Assembly (NCBI RefSeq): GCF_002899675.1
Contig: NZ_PKUU01000002.1
Span: 62,001 to 126,000, forward strand
Reading direction: 5' to 3'
From: Clostridium sp. chh4-2
GTDB taxonomy: Bacteria; Bacillota; Clostridia; Lachnospirales; Lachnospiraceae
Length of the DNA: 64,000 bases
Part shown: piece by piece, positions 9,248 to 18,377 of the stretch
Numbering within the stretch: the stretch's first letter is position 1
Layout: every line of letters begins with the position of its first letter
Translations under genes and position numbers: made by a program
The notes under the pieces: generated by a model
Told to the model about the DNA's origin: nothing
What the model saw: the letters and a program-made list of their open reading frames with translations, nothing else
Database searches by the model: none

Positions 9248-10446
9248 AACAGTTAACCATAGATACCGGCCTGTGCAACGGCTGCGGCGTATGCCGGGAA
9301 GCCTGCCCATTTCAGGCGATTGAGATTATAGAAGAAAAGGCCAGAGTCAATGCGGCCTGCAAGATGTGCAAAGCATGTGTGAAAGCATGTCCCCGGACGG
9401 CAGTACATATAGAAGAAACTGAGGATAAAAAGGTGGATAAATCCCAGTGGAACGATATTTTCGTGTTCATGGAGCAGTCCAACGGGAAAATACATCCCTG
9501 CGTTTATGAACTGATCGGCGAAGCGTTGAAACTGGCGGAAAACGTTGGATTCGATGTGTGCGTGATTGCAGCCGGCGGAGAGGGCACCGCTAAAAATGCG
9601 GAAAAGCTGCTGAAATACGGTGTGAAAAAGGTGTTTGTTTATGAAGCGGAGGCGTTAGAAGATTTCCGCGTGGATACCTATACCAACGTGATGGAGGATG
9701 TGATCAAAACCTATAAACCGTCCGTTGTATTAATCGGGGCTACCAGCGTTGGACGTTCTTTAGCGCCCAGGATTTCGGCCAGATTCCATACCGGCCTGAC
9801 CGCCGACTGTACCAGCCTTCAGATGAGGGAGAATACGGATCTGGTTCAGATCCGCCCGGCATTTGGCGGCAATATTATGGCGCAGATTCTGATTCAGAAC
9901 CACCGTCCTCAGTTTGCCACGGTAAGATATAAAGTGATGGACCGCGCCAAAAAAGTGGAACATCCCGACGGATGCCTGATCATGTGCGATGTGACGGATG
10001 AGATGGTGAAATCCGGCATTGAAATTTTAGAAACCAGAATTCCGCAGCAGAAAGAAGGCATTGAGGACGCGGACATCCTGGTGGCGGCAGGCAGAGGCGT
10101 AAAGAGCCAGAACGGCATGAAGCTGGTGAAAGAGCTGGCAGAGCAGTTAGGGGGCCGGGTTGCCTATACAAGGCCTATGGTGGAAGCGGGATATGGAACG
10201 GCGTCAGAACAGATCGGCCTTTCCGGACGGACCGTGAAACCAAAATTAATTATCACCTGCGGTGTGTCGGGGGCCATCCAGTTCACCAGCGCCATGAACC
10301 AGGCGGAATGCATCGTTGCCATCAACCAGGACCCGGATGCGCCTATATTTAAAACAGCCCATTATTGTATCGTGGATGATCTGAATCAGGCAGTACCTGC
10401 TCTGATCGAACAGTTAAAATCAATCGCAGAAAATGAGGAGGTATAA
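9244..10446 (+). CDS. etfA: Electron transfer flavoprotein alpha subunit with N-terminal ferredoxin domain
   Basis: A 400-residue EtfA with an N-terminal two-cluster ferredoxin domain (residues 1-60): C11-x2-C14-x2-C17-x3-C21-P and a second CKMCKACVKACP motif. The Etf alpha domain follows, with the FAD-binding C-terminus SGRTVKPKLIITCGVSGAIQ, FTSAMNQAECIVAINQDPDA and PIFKTAHYCIVDDL. An iron-sulfur extension on EtfA is found in the LctC subunit of confurcating lactate dehydrogenase and in CarE of caffeyl-CoA reductase. The downstream GlcD-type oxidase favours the lactate type. It overlaps EtfB by 4 nt; the next start lies 5 nt after its stop. Confidence 0.95.
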   Translation: MKQLTIDTGLCNGCGVCREACPFQAIEIIEEKARVNAACKMCKACVKACPRTAVHIEETEDKKVDKSQWNDIFVFMEQSNGKIHPCVYELIGEALKLAENVGFDVCVIAAGGEGTAKNAEKLLKYGVKKVFVYEAEALEDFRVDTYTNVMEDVIKTYKPSVVLIGATSVGRSLAPRISARFHTGLTADCTSLQMRENTDLVQIRPAFGGNIMAQILIQNHRPQFATVRYKVMDRAKKVEHPDGCLIMCDVTDEMVKSGIEILETRIPQQKEGIEDADILVAAGRGVKSQNGMKLVKELAEQLGGRVAYTRPMVEAGYGTASEQIGLSGRTVKPKLIITCGVSGAIQFTSAMNQAECIVAINQDPDAPIFKTAHYCIVDDLNQAVPALIEQLKSIAENEEV

Positions 10447-10450
10447 CAGG

Positions 10451-11872
10451 ATGCCTTATCCATATACTAAGATCAATGAAGAACACATTTCCTATTTAAA
10501 ATCAGTGACAGACCCATCCCGGGTCTATGAAAAAGACCAGATTCAGGAAGAATATTATCACGACGAGATGCCGGAATACGGAGTATATCCGCCGGATGTG
10601 ATGGTAGAAGCCATTTCCAGGGAAGAAGTTTCCGCCATCATGAAGTTCGCTTATGAGAACAACATTCCGGTAGTGGCCCGGGGAGCCGGCACGGGACTTG
10701 CGGGAGGAGCCACAGCCAAATACGGCGGAATCCTTCTCTCTCTGATGAAGATGAATAAGATCATTAAGATCGACATGGAAAACCTGTCCATCACGGTTCA
10801 GCCGGGAGCGCTTTTATCTGAAGTGGCGGCAGCCGCAGCCGAAAAAGGGCTGTTCTATCCGCCTGATCCCGGCGAGAAGACGGCCTCCATAGGAGGAACC
10901 GTAATCACCAATGCAGGCGGAATGAGAGCGGTGCGCTACGGCGTGACCAGGGATTATGTGCGTTCCATCGAAGCGGTGCTTCCGGATGGAGAACTGGTTA
11001 ATTTCAGCAGCAATGTGGTGAAAAATACCACTGGTTTTGATATTAAAGACCTGGTCATCGGCTCGGAGGGAATCTTATGCGTGCTGACGGAAGTGACCCT
11101 GAAGCTGATTCCGGCTCCCAAATGCACCAGAACTTTAGTGGTTCCATTTGACGCCATTGAGACATGTGTGGAAACCGTTCCTAAAATCCTTCAGTCCCAT
11201 CTGGTGCCCACGGCCATTGAGCTGATGGAAGCAGACCTTTTGGAGATTGTGGAGAGAACTCTTGGAAAACATTTCCCGGACAACAGCGGAAATGCTTATC
11301 TGATTGTGATGTTTGACGCCAATTCCCAGGAGGAGATCGAGCGGGACTGCGACGATGCGGCTGAGATCTGCATGGCTTCCGGGGCTTTGGACGTGTTGTT
11401 CTGCGATACCGAGGAACGGATCGGTTCTGTCTGGAGCGTGAGAGGAGCCGTTTTGGAGGGAATGAAAGCGGATACCACTTCGGAAGAAGAATGCGACGTG
11501 GTAGTTCCGAGAAATAAGATTGCAGAATTTGTGAAAGCGGCCAAGGTGATCGCTTCCAGACACCGCGTGAGGATCATAACGGTAGGCCACGCGGGCGACG
11601 GCAACATCCATACGGAGATACTGCGCGACCAGCTGACGGAAGAAGAATGGAAGACAGCCACCAAAGAGATCCTGAAAGAGCTTTATGAAAAGAGCAAAGA
11701 GCTGGGTGGACAGATGTCCGGAGAACACGGGATCGGAAACGGACGGCTGGAATATCTGGAAGATTTTGTGGGAACCAGAATGTACAATCTGTACCGTTCC
11801 ATAAAACTGGCATTTGACGAGAAAAATATTTTAAATCCTGGCAAAATGATAAAATTTGACAATATGGAATAG
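10451..11872 (+). CDS. FAD-linked 2-hydroxyacid (lactate/glycolate) dehydrogenase, LctD/GlcD family
   Basis: A 473-residue flavoenzyme with an N-terminal PCMH FAD domain (VARGAGTGLAGGATAKYGG; YPPDPGEKTASIGG; NAGGMRAVRYGVTRDYV) and a GlcD C-terminal domain. The latter has the metal-site motif ITVGHAGDGNIHTEIL and ends SGEHGIGNGRLEYL. With EtfAB it is predicted to oxidise lactate (or another 2-hydroxyacid) with NAD+, driven by reduced ferredoxin, as in A. woodii LctBCD. The ATG at 10451 is chosen: AGGAGG (10436-10441) lies 9 nt upstream, whereas the in-frame ATG at 10433 is inside the etfA coding end. No lactate permease or racemase adjoins, so the acid is uncertain. Confidence 0.9.
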   Translation: MPYPYTKINEEHISYLKSVTDPSRVYEKDQIQEEYYHDEMPEYGVYPPDVMVEAISREEVSAIMKFAYENNIPVVARGAGTGLAGGATAKYGGILLSLMKMNKIIKIDMENLSITVQPGALLSEVAAAAAEKGLFYPPDPGEKTASIGGTVITNAGGMRAVRYGVTRDYVRSIEAVLPDGELVNFSSNVVKNTTGFDIKDLVIGSEGILCVLTEVTLKLIPAPKCTRTLVVPFDAIETCVETVPKILQSHLVPTAIELMEADLLEIVERTLGKHFPDNSGNAYLIVMFDANSQEEIERDCDDAAEICMASGALDVLFCDTEERIGSVWSVRGAVLEGMKADTTSEEECDVVVPRNKIAEFVKAAKVIASRHRVRIITVGHAGDGNIHTEILRDQLTEEEWKTATKEILKELYEKSKELGGQMSGEHGIGNGRLEYLEDFVGTRMYNLYRSIKLAFDEKNILNPGKMIKFDNME

Positions 11873-11965
11873 GGGCAGAAAACTGGCGGATTTCCCGTCT
11901 GAGTCGTCTTTGGACGAAAAAGCGCGGTTGTTTGCAGAAATTGACGGCAGAAACCGGGTTTTCCC

Positions 11966-11995
11966 TTGACAATGAGGAAGTGAATCCATTATAAT
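11966..11995 (+). promoter_or_regulatory. Consensus promoter of amino-acid ABC operon
   Basis: Perfect TTGACA at 11966-11971, an 18-bp spacer and perfect TATAAT at 11990-11995. It is about 47 nt upstream of the binding-protein start and is the strongest-looking promoter in the window. Confidence 0.85.
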
Positions 11996-12042
11996 GTTCC
12001 TATTTGTTACATTAGATAAAATGTAGGAAAGAGGAGAGAATT

Positions 12043-12909
12043 ATGAAAAAAAATGTGAAGAAAGTGATATCGGCACTTTTGGCCGCTTCCATGGCAGTAT
12101 CATTGGCAGCGTGCGGCGGGAAAAGCGAAAAGCAGGAATCCGCAGCGGCAGCAGAGGGAAAGAAGACGTTAAAAGTGGCTATGGAATGCGGTTACGCTCC
12201 TTATAACTGGACACAGCCCGACGATTCCAACGGCGCGGTTCCAATCTCAGGAAGCCCGGATTATGCATATGGCTATGACGTTATGATGGCGAAGAAGATC
12301 GCTGATGAGTTAGGATATGAACTGGAAATTGTCAAATTAGACTGGGATGCCCTTGTGCCGGCGGTGCAGTCGGGTACGGTTGACTGTGTAATCGCAGGAC
12401 AGTCCATCACATCCGAGCGTATGGAATCCGTTGATTTCACGGAACCTTATTATTACGCATCCATCATCACATTGGTGAAAAATGATGGAGCATATGCGGA
12501 TGCCAAGAGCGTTGAAGATTTAAAAGGTGCGGTTTGTACTTCCCAGCAGAACACAATCTGGTACAATGTATGCCTTCCTCAGATTCCGGATGCCAAGATT
12601 TTACCGGCTCAGGAATCAGCTCCTGCTATGCTGGTAGCATTAAGCGCCGGCAAATGTGATCTGGTAGTAACGGATATGCCGACCGGAATGGCAGCATGCG
12701 TTGCTTATCCTGATTTCAAACTTCTGGATTTCTCCGATACGGAGGGAGCGTTTGAAGTTTCAGAAGAAGAGATTAACATCGGTATCTCTTTAAAGAAAGG
12801 CAATACGGAATTAAAAGATGCGATTAACGGAGTTTTAGGAAAAATGACGCCGGATGATTATACCAAGATGATGGATGATGCGATTTCGGTTCAGCCTCTT
12901 TCTCAATAG
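12043..12909 (+). CDS. Amino-acid ABC transporter substrate-binding lipoprotein
   Basis: A 288-residue extracellular lipoprotein of the polar amino-acid binding family (SBP_bac_3). The signal peptide ends in a lipobox (SLAAC, Cys24), then a short polar linker and the mature domain. Family motifs include YGYDVMMAKKIADELGYELE, DCVIAGQSITSERMESVDF and FTEPYYYASI. It is translated from an AGGAG site under a consensus promoter. A GC-rich hairpin between this gene and the permease gene probably lets the binding protein be made in excess. Permease and ATPase genes follow. The ligand is not predictable; the close ATPase relationship suggests cystine, glutamine or arginine-like amino acids. Confidence 0.93.
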   Translation: MKKNVKKVISALLAASMAVSLAACGGKSEKQESAAAAEGKKTLKVAMECGYAPYNWTQPDDSNGAVPISGSPDYAYGYDVMMAKKIADELGYELEIVKLDWDALVPAVQSGTVDCVIAGQSITSERMESVDFTEPYYYASIITLVKNDGAYADAKSVEDLKGAVCTSQQNTIWYNVCLPQIPDAKILPAQESAPAMLVALSAGKCDLVVTDMPTGMAACVAYPDFKLLDFSDTEGAFEVSEEEINIGISLKKGNTELKDAINGVLGKMTPDDYTKMMDDAISVQPLSQ

Positions 12910-12930
12910 GACAAGCGTTAACACAGTACA

Positions 12931-12960
12931 GGCACGGGAAGGCAGCAGCAGCCCCGTGCC
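12931..12960 (+). terminator. Intra-operon hairpin after binding-protein gene
   Basis: GGCACGGG (12931-12938) pairs with CCCGTGCC (12953-12960), followed by ATTTTAAAAG. The weak T run suggests partial termination or 3'-end protection, which would raise binding-protein mRNA over permease mRNA. Confidence 0.6.
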
Positions 12961-12984
12961 ATTTTAAAAGTAAGGAGAAAAATT

Positions 12985-13785
12985 ATGCCTTCAGATTTTT
13001 TTGGAAGAATTGTGTATATTCTTCAGCGTAACGGCGCTTCGTTTGCCCGGGGTGCGGGAGTTACTATGGTCATCGCCCTGGTCGGCACGCTGATCGGATG
13101 TATTATCGGTTTTGCAGTTGGAATTGTACAGACCATTCCGGTGGAAAAACATGACAATATGGTGAAAAAGGTGCTTTTATGGATTGTAAAGGCGCTTTTG
13201 AACGTGTATGTGGAAGTATTTCGGGGAACGCCTATGATGGCTCAGGCCATGTTCATTTACTTCGGTTCCGCCGCAGTATTCAATATCAATATGTCCATGT
13301 GGTTTGCGGCATTTTTCATTGTTTCCATCAATACGGGCGCGTATATGGCGGAGACGGTGCGAGGCGGAATCCTTTCCATCGATCCGGGACAGACCGAAGG
13401 AGCCAAGGCCATCGGAATGAACCATTTTCAGACCATGACAAGCGTCATCCTTCCTCAGGCGCTGAGAAATATCATGCCGCAGATCGGCAACAACTTAATC
13501 ATCAATATCAAGGATACCTGCGTGCTTTCCATCATCGGAACCGTGGAATTATTCTACGCGACAAAGGGAGTTGCGGGAGCACTGTATACTTATTTTGAAG
13601 CATTTGCCATCGCTATGGTGATCTACTTCATTTTGACCTTTACCTGTTCCAGAATCCTGCGCTTCTGGGAAAAGAAGATGGATGGTCCGGACAATTACGA
13701 CCTGGCGACTACGGATACGCTGGCACATACCAGCGGATTGTACCGCTATCCGGACGATAAGAACAAGAATAAGGAGGAAGCATAA
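12985..13785 (+). CDS. Amino-acid ABC transporter permease
   Basis: A 266-residue inner-membrane permease of the HisMQ type with about five membrane segments. The family signature is clear: VYVEVFRGTPMMAQAMFIYF near residue 75 and the EAA loop ETVRGGILSIDPGQTEGAKA near 125-145. It ends with a charged tail. Its TAA overlaps the ATPase start by one base, so the two are translationally coupled. Binding-protein gene upstream and ATPase gene downstream complete a standard importer; only one permease is encoded, so a homodimer is expected. Confidence 0.94.
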   Translation: MPSDFFGRIVYILQRNGASFARGAGVTMVIALVGTLIGCIIGFAVGIVQTIPVEKHDNMVKKVLLWIVKALLNVYVEVFRGTPMMAQAMFIYFGSAAVFNINMSMWFAAFFIVSINTGAYMAETVRGGILSIDPGQTEGAKAIGMNHFQTMTSVILPQALRNIMPQIGNNLIINIKDTCVLSIIGTVELFYATKGVAGALYTYFEAFAIAMVIYFILTFTCSRILRFWEKKMDGPDNYDLATTDTLAHTSGLYRYPDDKNKNKEEA

Positions 13786-14528
13786 TGGCGGACAGCTGCG
13801 TATTACAGATCAGACATTTAAGTAAAACATTTGGCACCAATGTTGTGCTTCGGGATATTGATTTTACGGTCAGTACAGGGGATGTAACCTGCATCATCGG
13901 AGCGTCCGGTTCAGGTAAATCCACACTTCTGCGCTGCATCAATTTACTGGAAACACCCACTACCGGAGAAATCCTGTATCACGATACGGATATCACGGAT
14001 TCCAAAGTCAATCCGTCCAGCTTCCGTTCCAAAGTGGGAATGGTATTCCAGAGCTTTAACCTGTTTAACAATATGACGGTTCTGGAAAACTGCATGGTCG
14101 GACAGATCAAGGTCTTGAAAAAAAGCAAGGAAGAAGCTCATAAAAACGCTATGATGTATCTGGAAAAGGTCGGCATGGCGCCTTATATCAACGCAAAGCC
14201 GAGACAGCTTTCAGGCGGACAGAAACAGCGTGTAGCCATCGCCCGCGCCTTGGCTATGGAACCGGAAGTTCTTCTGTTCGACGAACCGACCTCCGCCTTG
14301 GACCCGCAGATGGTGGGCGAAGTTCTGGAGGTTATGAGAACCCTTGCAGACGAAGGCCTCACCATGATCATCGTCACTCACGAGATGGCCTTTGCCCGCG
14401 ACGTATCAAACCATGTGGTCTTCATGGCCAACGGAGTGATCGTAGAAGACGGCGAACCAAAGGAATTATTCAGCAACCCCAAGGATCACCAAACCAAAGA
14501 ATTCCTGAGCCGCTTTATGCGGGGGTAA
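13785..14528 (+). CDS. Amino-acid ABC transporter ATP-binding protein (GlnQ-like)
   Basis: A 247-residue ATPase with all ABC motifs: Walker A GASGSGKST (about residue 39), Q-loop VFQSFNLF, signature LSGGQKQRVAIARALA, Walker B VLLFDEPTSALDP, and the H-loop IIVTHEM. This matches the GlnQ/ArtP/TcyC subfamily (PAAT). The start overlaps the permease stop. The gene ends at TAA 14526-14528, directly next to the left end of a large palindromic repeat that fills the gap to the convergent histidine kinase gene. Confidence 0.96.
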   Translation: MADSCVLQIRHLSKTFGTNVVLRDIDFTVSTGDVTCIIGASGSGKSTLLRCINLLETPTTGEILYHDTDITDSKVNPSSFRSKVGMVFQSFNLFNNMTVLENCMVGQIKVLKKSKEEAHKNAMMYLEKVGMAPYINAKPRQLSGGQKQRVAIARALAMEPEVLLFDEPTSALDPQMVGEVLEVMRTLADEGLTMIIVTHEMAFARDVSNHVVFMANGVIVEDGEPKELFSNPKDHQTKEFLSRFMRG

Positions 14529-14914
14529 ATTGTTATTTAACGGGGGTGTCGGAAAGGTACGCCCGGAATCGAGATGCGGGGAAGGGAAAGGCGGTCTTTA
14601 CGGGAACCCGGGCGGGGGGAGCATGAAAAAAGGCCAATTGGGATTCGGGATTCGCCCCTAAGTGATACTAAGACCCGCAAGTACAGAAAGAGACAGGATC
14701 GCGCCCATTCGCAGTGAACTCCTTATGACTTCACTGCTCAAGGGGCGCTTAGAAACTGATTCGGAATTCAGTTTCTACCTGTCTCTTTTTGTCCTTGCGG
14801 GTCTTAGTACATCTTAGGGGCGAATCCCGAATCCCATTTCGCCGATTACTTCCGCCGCCCGCCTGGGCTTCCCCTTCTTTCCGGCGTACCTTAGTCCACT
14901 AGATAAAGATTTCC
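14529..14914. repeat. Palindromic Y-element, family F1, monomer (R1)
   Basis: A 386-bp element filling the gap between convergent genes. Outer arms 14554-14563 and 14883-14892 pair, and a long stem runs through the sequence around GGGATTCGGGATTCGCCCC on both sides. At the top are two smaller hairpins: GCAGTGAA/TTCACTGC (about 14710-14740) and AGAAACTG/CAGTTTCT (14751-14776). Its ends (AAATTGTTATTTAACGGGG; ACTAGATAAAGATTTCC) are reverse complements of the right and left ends of the two dimeric copies at 22546-23457 and 42876-43830, so it is the same family in the opposite orientation. Confidence 0.85.
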
Positions 14915-14927
14915 AATATCTTTTAGG

Positions 14928-16166
14928 TTAAAAGGTCACTGTGAAGGTGGTTCCCTGGGGCTCGGTGCTTGTAACGGAGATTTTTCCGTGGTGGCTTTCT
15001 ACGATGGACTTGGCGATGGAGAGGCCCAGGCCGTAGCCGCCGGCTTTTCTTGCCCTGGATTTATCAGCGCGGTAGAAGCGTTCGAACAGATGGCCGATAT
15101 CTTCCGGAGAGATGGGATCGCCGGTATTGTGAACGGAGAGCAGGATTTTATCCTGTTCTTTTTTTAAGGTCAGATCGACAGCGCCGCCCTTTCCTGCATA
15201 TTTACATCCGTTATCTATGAGAATTGTGAGAAGCTGTTTGATCTGGCTTTCGTTGCCGGTCATATGGATGTCCGGGGTGATGTCGCTGTTTAAAGTCAGA
15301 TTTTGTTCAAAGGCCAAGGATTCGAAGAGAAGAACACGTTCCCATACCAGATTACTGAGATCGAATTCAGATGTTACCGGCTGGGTGGTCTGGGCGTCGG
15401 ATTTGGCCAGGAATAAAAGGTCCTCCACCAGCTGCTTCATCCGGTTGGCTTCTTCCTGTGTGTTGTCCAGCCATTTTTTCTGGCTCTGTATGGTTTCCGT
15501 TTTATGGGAAGCCAGGATTTTTAAATTGGCTAAAATAACGGTCAAAGGCGTTTTTAATTCATGAGAAGCATCCGCTACAAACTGGCTTTGCTGTTCCCAG
15601 GCCTTTTCCACCGGTGTGAGCGCCCATTTGGATAGAAACAGGCTCAGTACAAAAAAGGCGGCGGTACCGGAGAAAAAGATGGCCAGATAATTGAAAAGCA
15701 TGGTTCTCATGTTGGATTTTTGCAGGCTTTGATCTGCAAAAAGGATCTTCATTCCGTTGGGGATTTCCTGTTTTAGGTATAAAAGATTGTAATCTTTTAG
15801 CTCTCCTTCCGGTGTGGGAAGGGAGATTACCGTATCTATCAGGGTTTGAAGCAGGTCTTCTTCGATTTCCACATTTCTGGACTCTGTGTTCACGATCTTG
15901 TGCTCATTATCTAAAGTGACCAGAAACATGGGCGTTAAGGTCCTTGGCGGGCGTTGCTCCGGGTCGGGCTTTGGCTGGCGCCGTACTTCAAATTTATGAT
16001 CCTGAGGACGGTTATTGTACTGGATTACCTGGGACATGGCTATCTTCAGCTCTATGTTGGATCGCTGAAAGTTGGTATAATACAGGATTCCCAGCACAAT
16101 GGCTAAAATGCTGGTCACAAAGATCATATTGATCAGGATGAATTTCCTGTGCAGCTTCTTAATCAT
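14928..16166 (-). CDS. Sensor histidine kinase
   Basis: A 412-residue membrane kinase. A first membrane segment (residues about 12-30), an extracellular region of about 125 residues and a second membrane segment (about 158-178) precede the kinase core. The H-box FVADASHELKTPLT puts the phosphorylated histidine at His202. The ATPase domain has NGCKYAGKG (N-box) and GYGLGLSIAKSIVE (G-box). Its start overlaps the stop of the response-regulator gene (ATGA). The extracellular region is proline- and arginine-rich near residues 60-80, with no recognised ligand fold. The pair is divergent from the VTC/DUF4956/DUF4353 operon and may regulate it. Confidence 0.93.
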   Translation of the reverse strand: MIKKLHRKFILINMIFVTSILAIVLGILYYTNFQRSNIELKIAMSQVIQYNNRPQDHKFEVRRQPKPDPEQRPPRTLTPMFLVTLDNEHKIVNTESRNVEIEEDLLQTLIDTVISLPTPEGELKDYNLLYLKQEIPNGMKILFADQSLQKSNMRTMLFNYLAIFFSGTAAFFVLSLFLSKWALTPVEKAWEQQSQFVADASHELKTPLTVILANLKILASHKTETIQSQKKWLDNTQEEANRMKQLVEDLLFLAKSDAQTTQPVTSEFDLSNLVWERVLLFESLAFEQNLTLNSDITPDIHMTGNESQIKQLLTILIDNGCKYAGKGGAVDLTLKKEQDKILLSVHNTGDPISPEDIGHLFERFYRADKSRARKAGGYGLGLSIAKSIVESHHGKISVTSTEPQGTTFTVTF

Positions 16167-16837
16167 TGATCCCCCTCCAGGCGGTAACCCACTTTACGGA
16201 CTACGCCAATACTCACCTTTGAACCTAAGAAAAAGAATTTTTTCCTTAAAAATGAAATGTAAGCTTCCACGTTGTTGTCTTCCGCATCGGAATCACTTCC
16301 CCAAACCTTAGAAATCAGCTGTTCTTTGGAAATGATGGATTTTGGATTGCTCATTAGAATCTTGAGTATTTCAAATTCTTTAAAGCTTAAATGAATGGAT
16401 TTGTGGCCGCACCACAGATCATTGGTGGAAAATTTGAGAAGCAGGTCGCCAAAGGCCAATTCTTCGATCACCACATCTCCCTGCCGTCTCGATAAAGCCC
16501 GTATCCGGGCCAGCAGTTCTTCGGGGACAAATGGTTTGGTCATATAGTCGTCGGCACCCCGGTCCAATCCTGCAATTTTATCCCGCACATCGTCTCTGGC
16601 GGTCAGCATGAGAACGGGAGTCTGGATTTTATTTCTTCTGAGTTCCTGAACGATTTGAAAGCCGTCTTTTCCGGGCAGCATCACATCCAAAACGATTACG
16701 TCATATTCGCCCGACAGCGCGAGATTAAGGCCGTCAATGCCGTCGTTGGAGATATCGGCCTGGTATTTCTGCTCCTCCATAATCTGCCCCAAAGCCTCCG
16801 CCAGACGGATTTCATCTTCTACAATTAATATATTCAT
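16163..16837 (-). CDS. OmpR-family response regulator
   Basis: A 224-residue regulator with a receiver domain (phospho-acceptor Asp51 in VIVLDVMLPGKDG; Lys of TKPF near 104) and a C-terminal winged helix (LSFKEFEILKILMSNPKSII; VEAYISFLRKKF). It forms an operon with the overlapping kinase gene. The divergent gap to the VTC gene contains spaced TTAAG motifs that could be its binding sites. Autoregulation and control of the polyphosphate-polymerase-like operon is an inference from position only. Confidence 0.95.
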   Translation of the reverse strand: MNILIVEDEIRLAEALGQIMEEQKYQADISNDGIDGLNLALSGEYDVIVLDVMLPGKDGFQIVQELRRNKIQTPVLMLTARDDVRDKIAGLDRGADDYMTKPFVPEELLARIRALSRRQGDVVIEELAFGDLLLKFSTNDLWCGHKSIHLSFKEFEILKILMSNPKSIISKEQLISKVWGSDSDAEDNNVEAYISFLRKKFFFLGSKVSIGVVRKVGYRLEGDQ

Positions 16838-16902
16838 GGATCAGCCTCCTAATTAATTCCTCTCAATCCCTATTATATATGGAAAAGTATAGTTCCTCAA
16901 AC

Positions 16903-16947
16903 TGAAATTAAGCTGAAAAGCTGATTTAAGGTAAATTTCAGGTTAAA
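16903..16947. promoter_or_regulatory. Candidate response-regulator sites in the divergent gap
   Basis: Between the regulator and VTC genes three related motifs occur: TTAAG at 16908-16912, TTAAG at 16926-16930 and TTAAA at 16943-16947, alongside three CTGAAA/CTGATT repeats. Spacings of 18 and 17 bp are not the 10-11 bp usual for OmpR tandem sites, so this is tentative. Confidence 0.3.
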
Positions 16948-16990
16948 TCGATAAGATACCACCATCAGAAAATGCGAAGGAGGTAATTAG

Positions 16991-17710
16991 ATGGCGCAGG
17001 AAATATTTAAGCGATATGAAAAAAAATACAGTTTGACCCAGGATCAGTATCATCAGCTGATGGGTTATCTCAACCAGTCAATGACCATGGATCATTATGG
17101 AAAACATAAAATATGCAATGTCTATTATGATACTCTGGATTATGAATTAATCAGAACGTCTTTAGAAAAGCCGGAGTATAAAGAAAAGGTCCGCCTCAGA
17201 AGCTACGGCGTACCGTCAGGAGAGGATACGGTATTTTTAGAGTTAAAAAAGAAATTTGACGGTGTGGTCTATAAACGGAGGGCGGCCATGACGCTGGGAG
17301 AAGCCAATGCGTATCTGGGGCAGCAAATCAGGCCAAAACAGGACGGCCAGATTCTGCATGAACTGGACTATGCCATAAGGCGGTATGACCTGAAACCGGC
17401 GGTGTATCTGTCCTATGACAGAATTGCGTACTATGGAAATGAAGACCCGGAACTGAGAGTTACATTTGATACCAATATTGTAGGAAGATCCTTTGCTCTG
17501 GATTTGGAACAGGGAAGTTTTGGGGTAAATGTATTGGGACAGGGCCGGATTTTGATGGAAGTGAAGATTCCCGGAGCGATGCCGGTATGGATGAGCCGTG
17601 TGTTTTCCAATCTGGACATCTTTCCAATCACATTTTCCAAATATGGCGCTTACTATAAGCGTTACATTTTAAAACAGAATGAAGAAACAGGAGGGCGCAT
17701 CTGTGCTTAA
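16991..17710 (+). CDS. VTC-domain polyphosphate-polymerase-like protein
   Basis: A 239-residue VTC domain protein (PF09359). Yeast Vtc4 uses this tunnel-shaped fold to make polyphosphate from ATP. Expected features are visible: the N-terminal FKRYEKKYSLT strand, the basic strands VRLRSYG and ELKKKFDGVVYKRR, and the C-terminal acidic strand ILMEVKIPG, ending SKYGAYYKRY. A strong AAGGAGG site precedes the ATG. It is first in an operon with a DUF4956 membrane protein (start inside this gene's end) and a DUF4353 lipoprotein. Whether this bacterial version makes polyphosphate or another anionic polymer is not known from the sequence. Confidence 0.85.
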   Translation: MAQEIFKRYEKKYSLTQDQYHQLMGYLNQSMTMDHYGKHKICNVYYDTLDYELIRTSLEKPEYKEKVRLRSYGVPSGEDTVFLELKKKFDGVVYKRRAAMTLGEANAYLGQQIRPKQDGQILHELDYAIRRYDLKPAVYLSYDRIAYYGNEDPELRVTFDTNIVGRSFALDLEQGSFGVNVLGQGRILMEVKIPGAMPVWMSRVFSNLDIFPITFSKYGAYYKRYILKQNEETGGRICA

Positions 17711-18377
17711 CAGTATTTTGACGACAACACAATCCAACCTTTCACTCATGGAGTTTTTGCTTTGCACCGGAGTCTCCGTTCTGCTGGGGCTGGTGCTGGC
17801 TGCAATTCATACATATAAAAATCATTGTTCCAGAAATTTCGTGCTGACGCTTTCAATGCTTCCGGCTATCATTCAGACGATAATCATGATGGTAAACGGC
17901 AATTTGGGAACCGGAGTCGCGGTTATGGGCGCATTCAGCCTGGTAAGATTCCGGTCGCTTCCAGGCAATTCCAGGGAAATTCAAAGTGTATTTATGGCAA
18001 TGGCCATCGGCCTGGCCACCGGAATGGGATACCTTGGCCTGGCGGTGCTTTTACTTCTGATTGCAGGCGGAATGACAGTGCTCTTAATCTTAATACCAAC
18101 GAATAATTCTGATTTTACAGAACGGGAATTAAAGGTGACAATCCCGGAAAATCTGGATTATTACGGGATATTTGACGATGTATTTGAAACGTATGTTAAG
18201 AAGTATGAACTTCTAAAGGTAAAAACCGTTAATATGGGAAGTCTTTACGAACTCCAATACAGAGTGGATTTGAAACGGGAAGAACAGGAAAAAGCGTTTA
18301 TTGACAACCTGCGCTGCCGTAACGGCAATCTCACCATCGTGTGCGGCAGAGTAGCGAGAGAAAGAGAGGAATTATAA
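17703..18377 (+). CDS. DUF4956 membrane protein
   Basis: A 224-residue protein with about four membrane segments in the first 120 residues, then a soluble domain. The motif GVAVMGAFSLVRFRSLPGNS between membrane segments is the DUF4956 hallmark. The GTG at 17703 is chosen because AGGAGG lies 8 nt upstream; it overlaps the VTC gene by 8 bp and the next gene by 1 bp, so translation is coupled. DUF4956 genes often stand beside VTC polymerase genes. A role as membrane partner or exporter for the polymerase product is inference. Confidence 0.85.
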   Translation: MLNSILTTTQSNLSLMEFLLCTGVSVLLGLVLAAIHTYKNHCSRNFVLTLSMLPAIIQTIIMMVNGNLGTGVAVMGAFSLVRFRSLPGNSREIQSVFMAMAIGLATGMGYLGLAVLLLLIAGGMTVLLILIPTNNSDFTERELKVTIPENLDYYGIFDDVFETYVKKYELLKVKTVNMGSLYELQYRVDLKREEQEKAFIDNLRCRNGNLTIVCGRVAREREEL

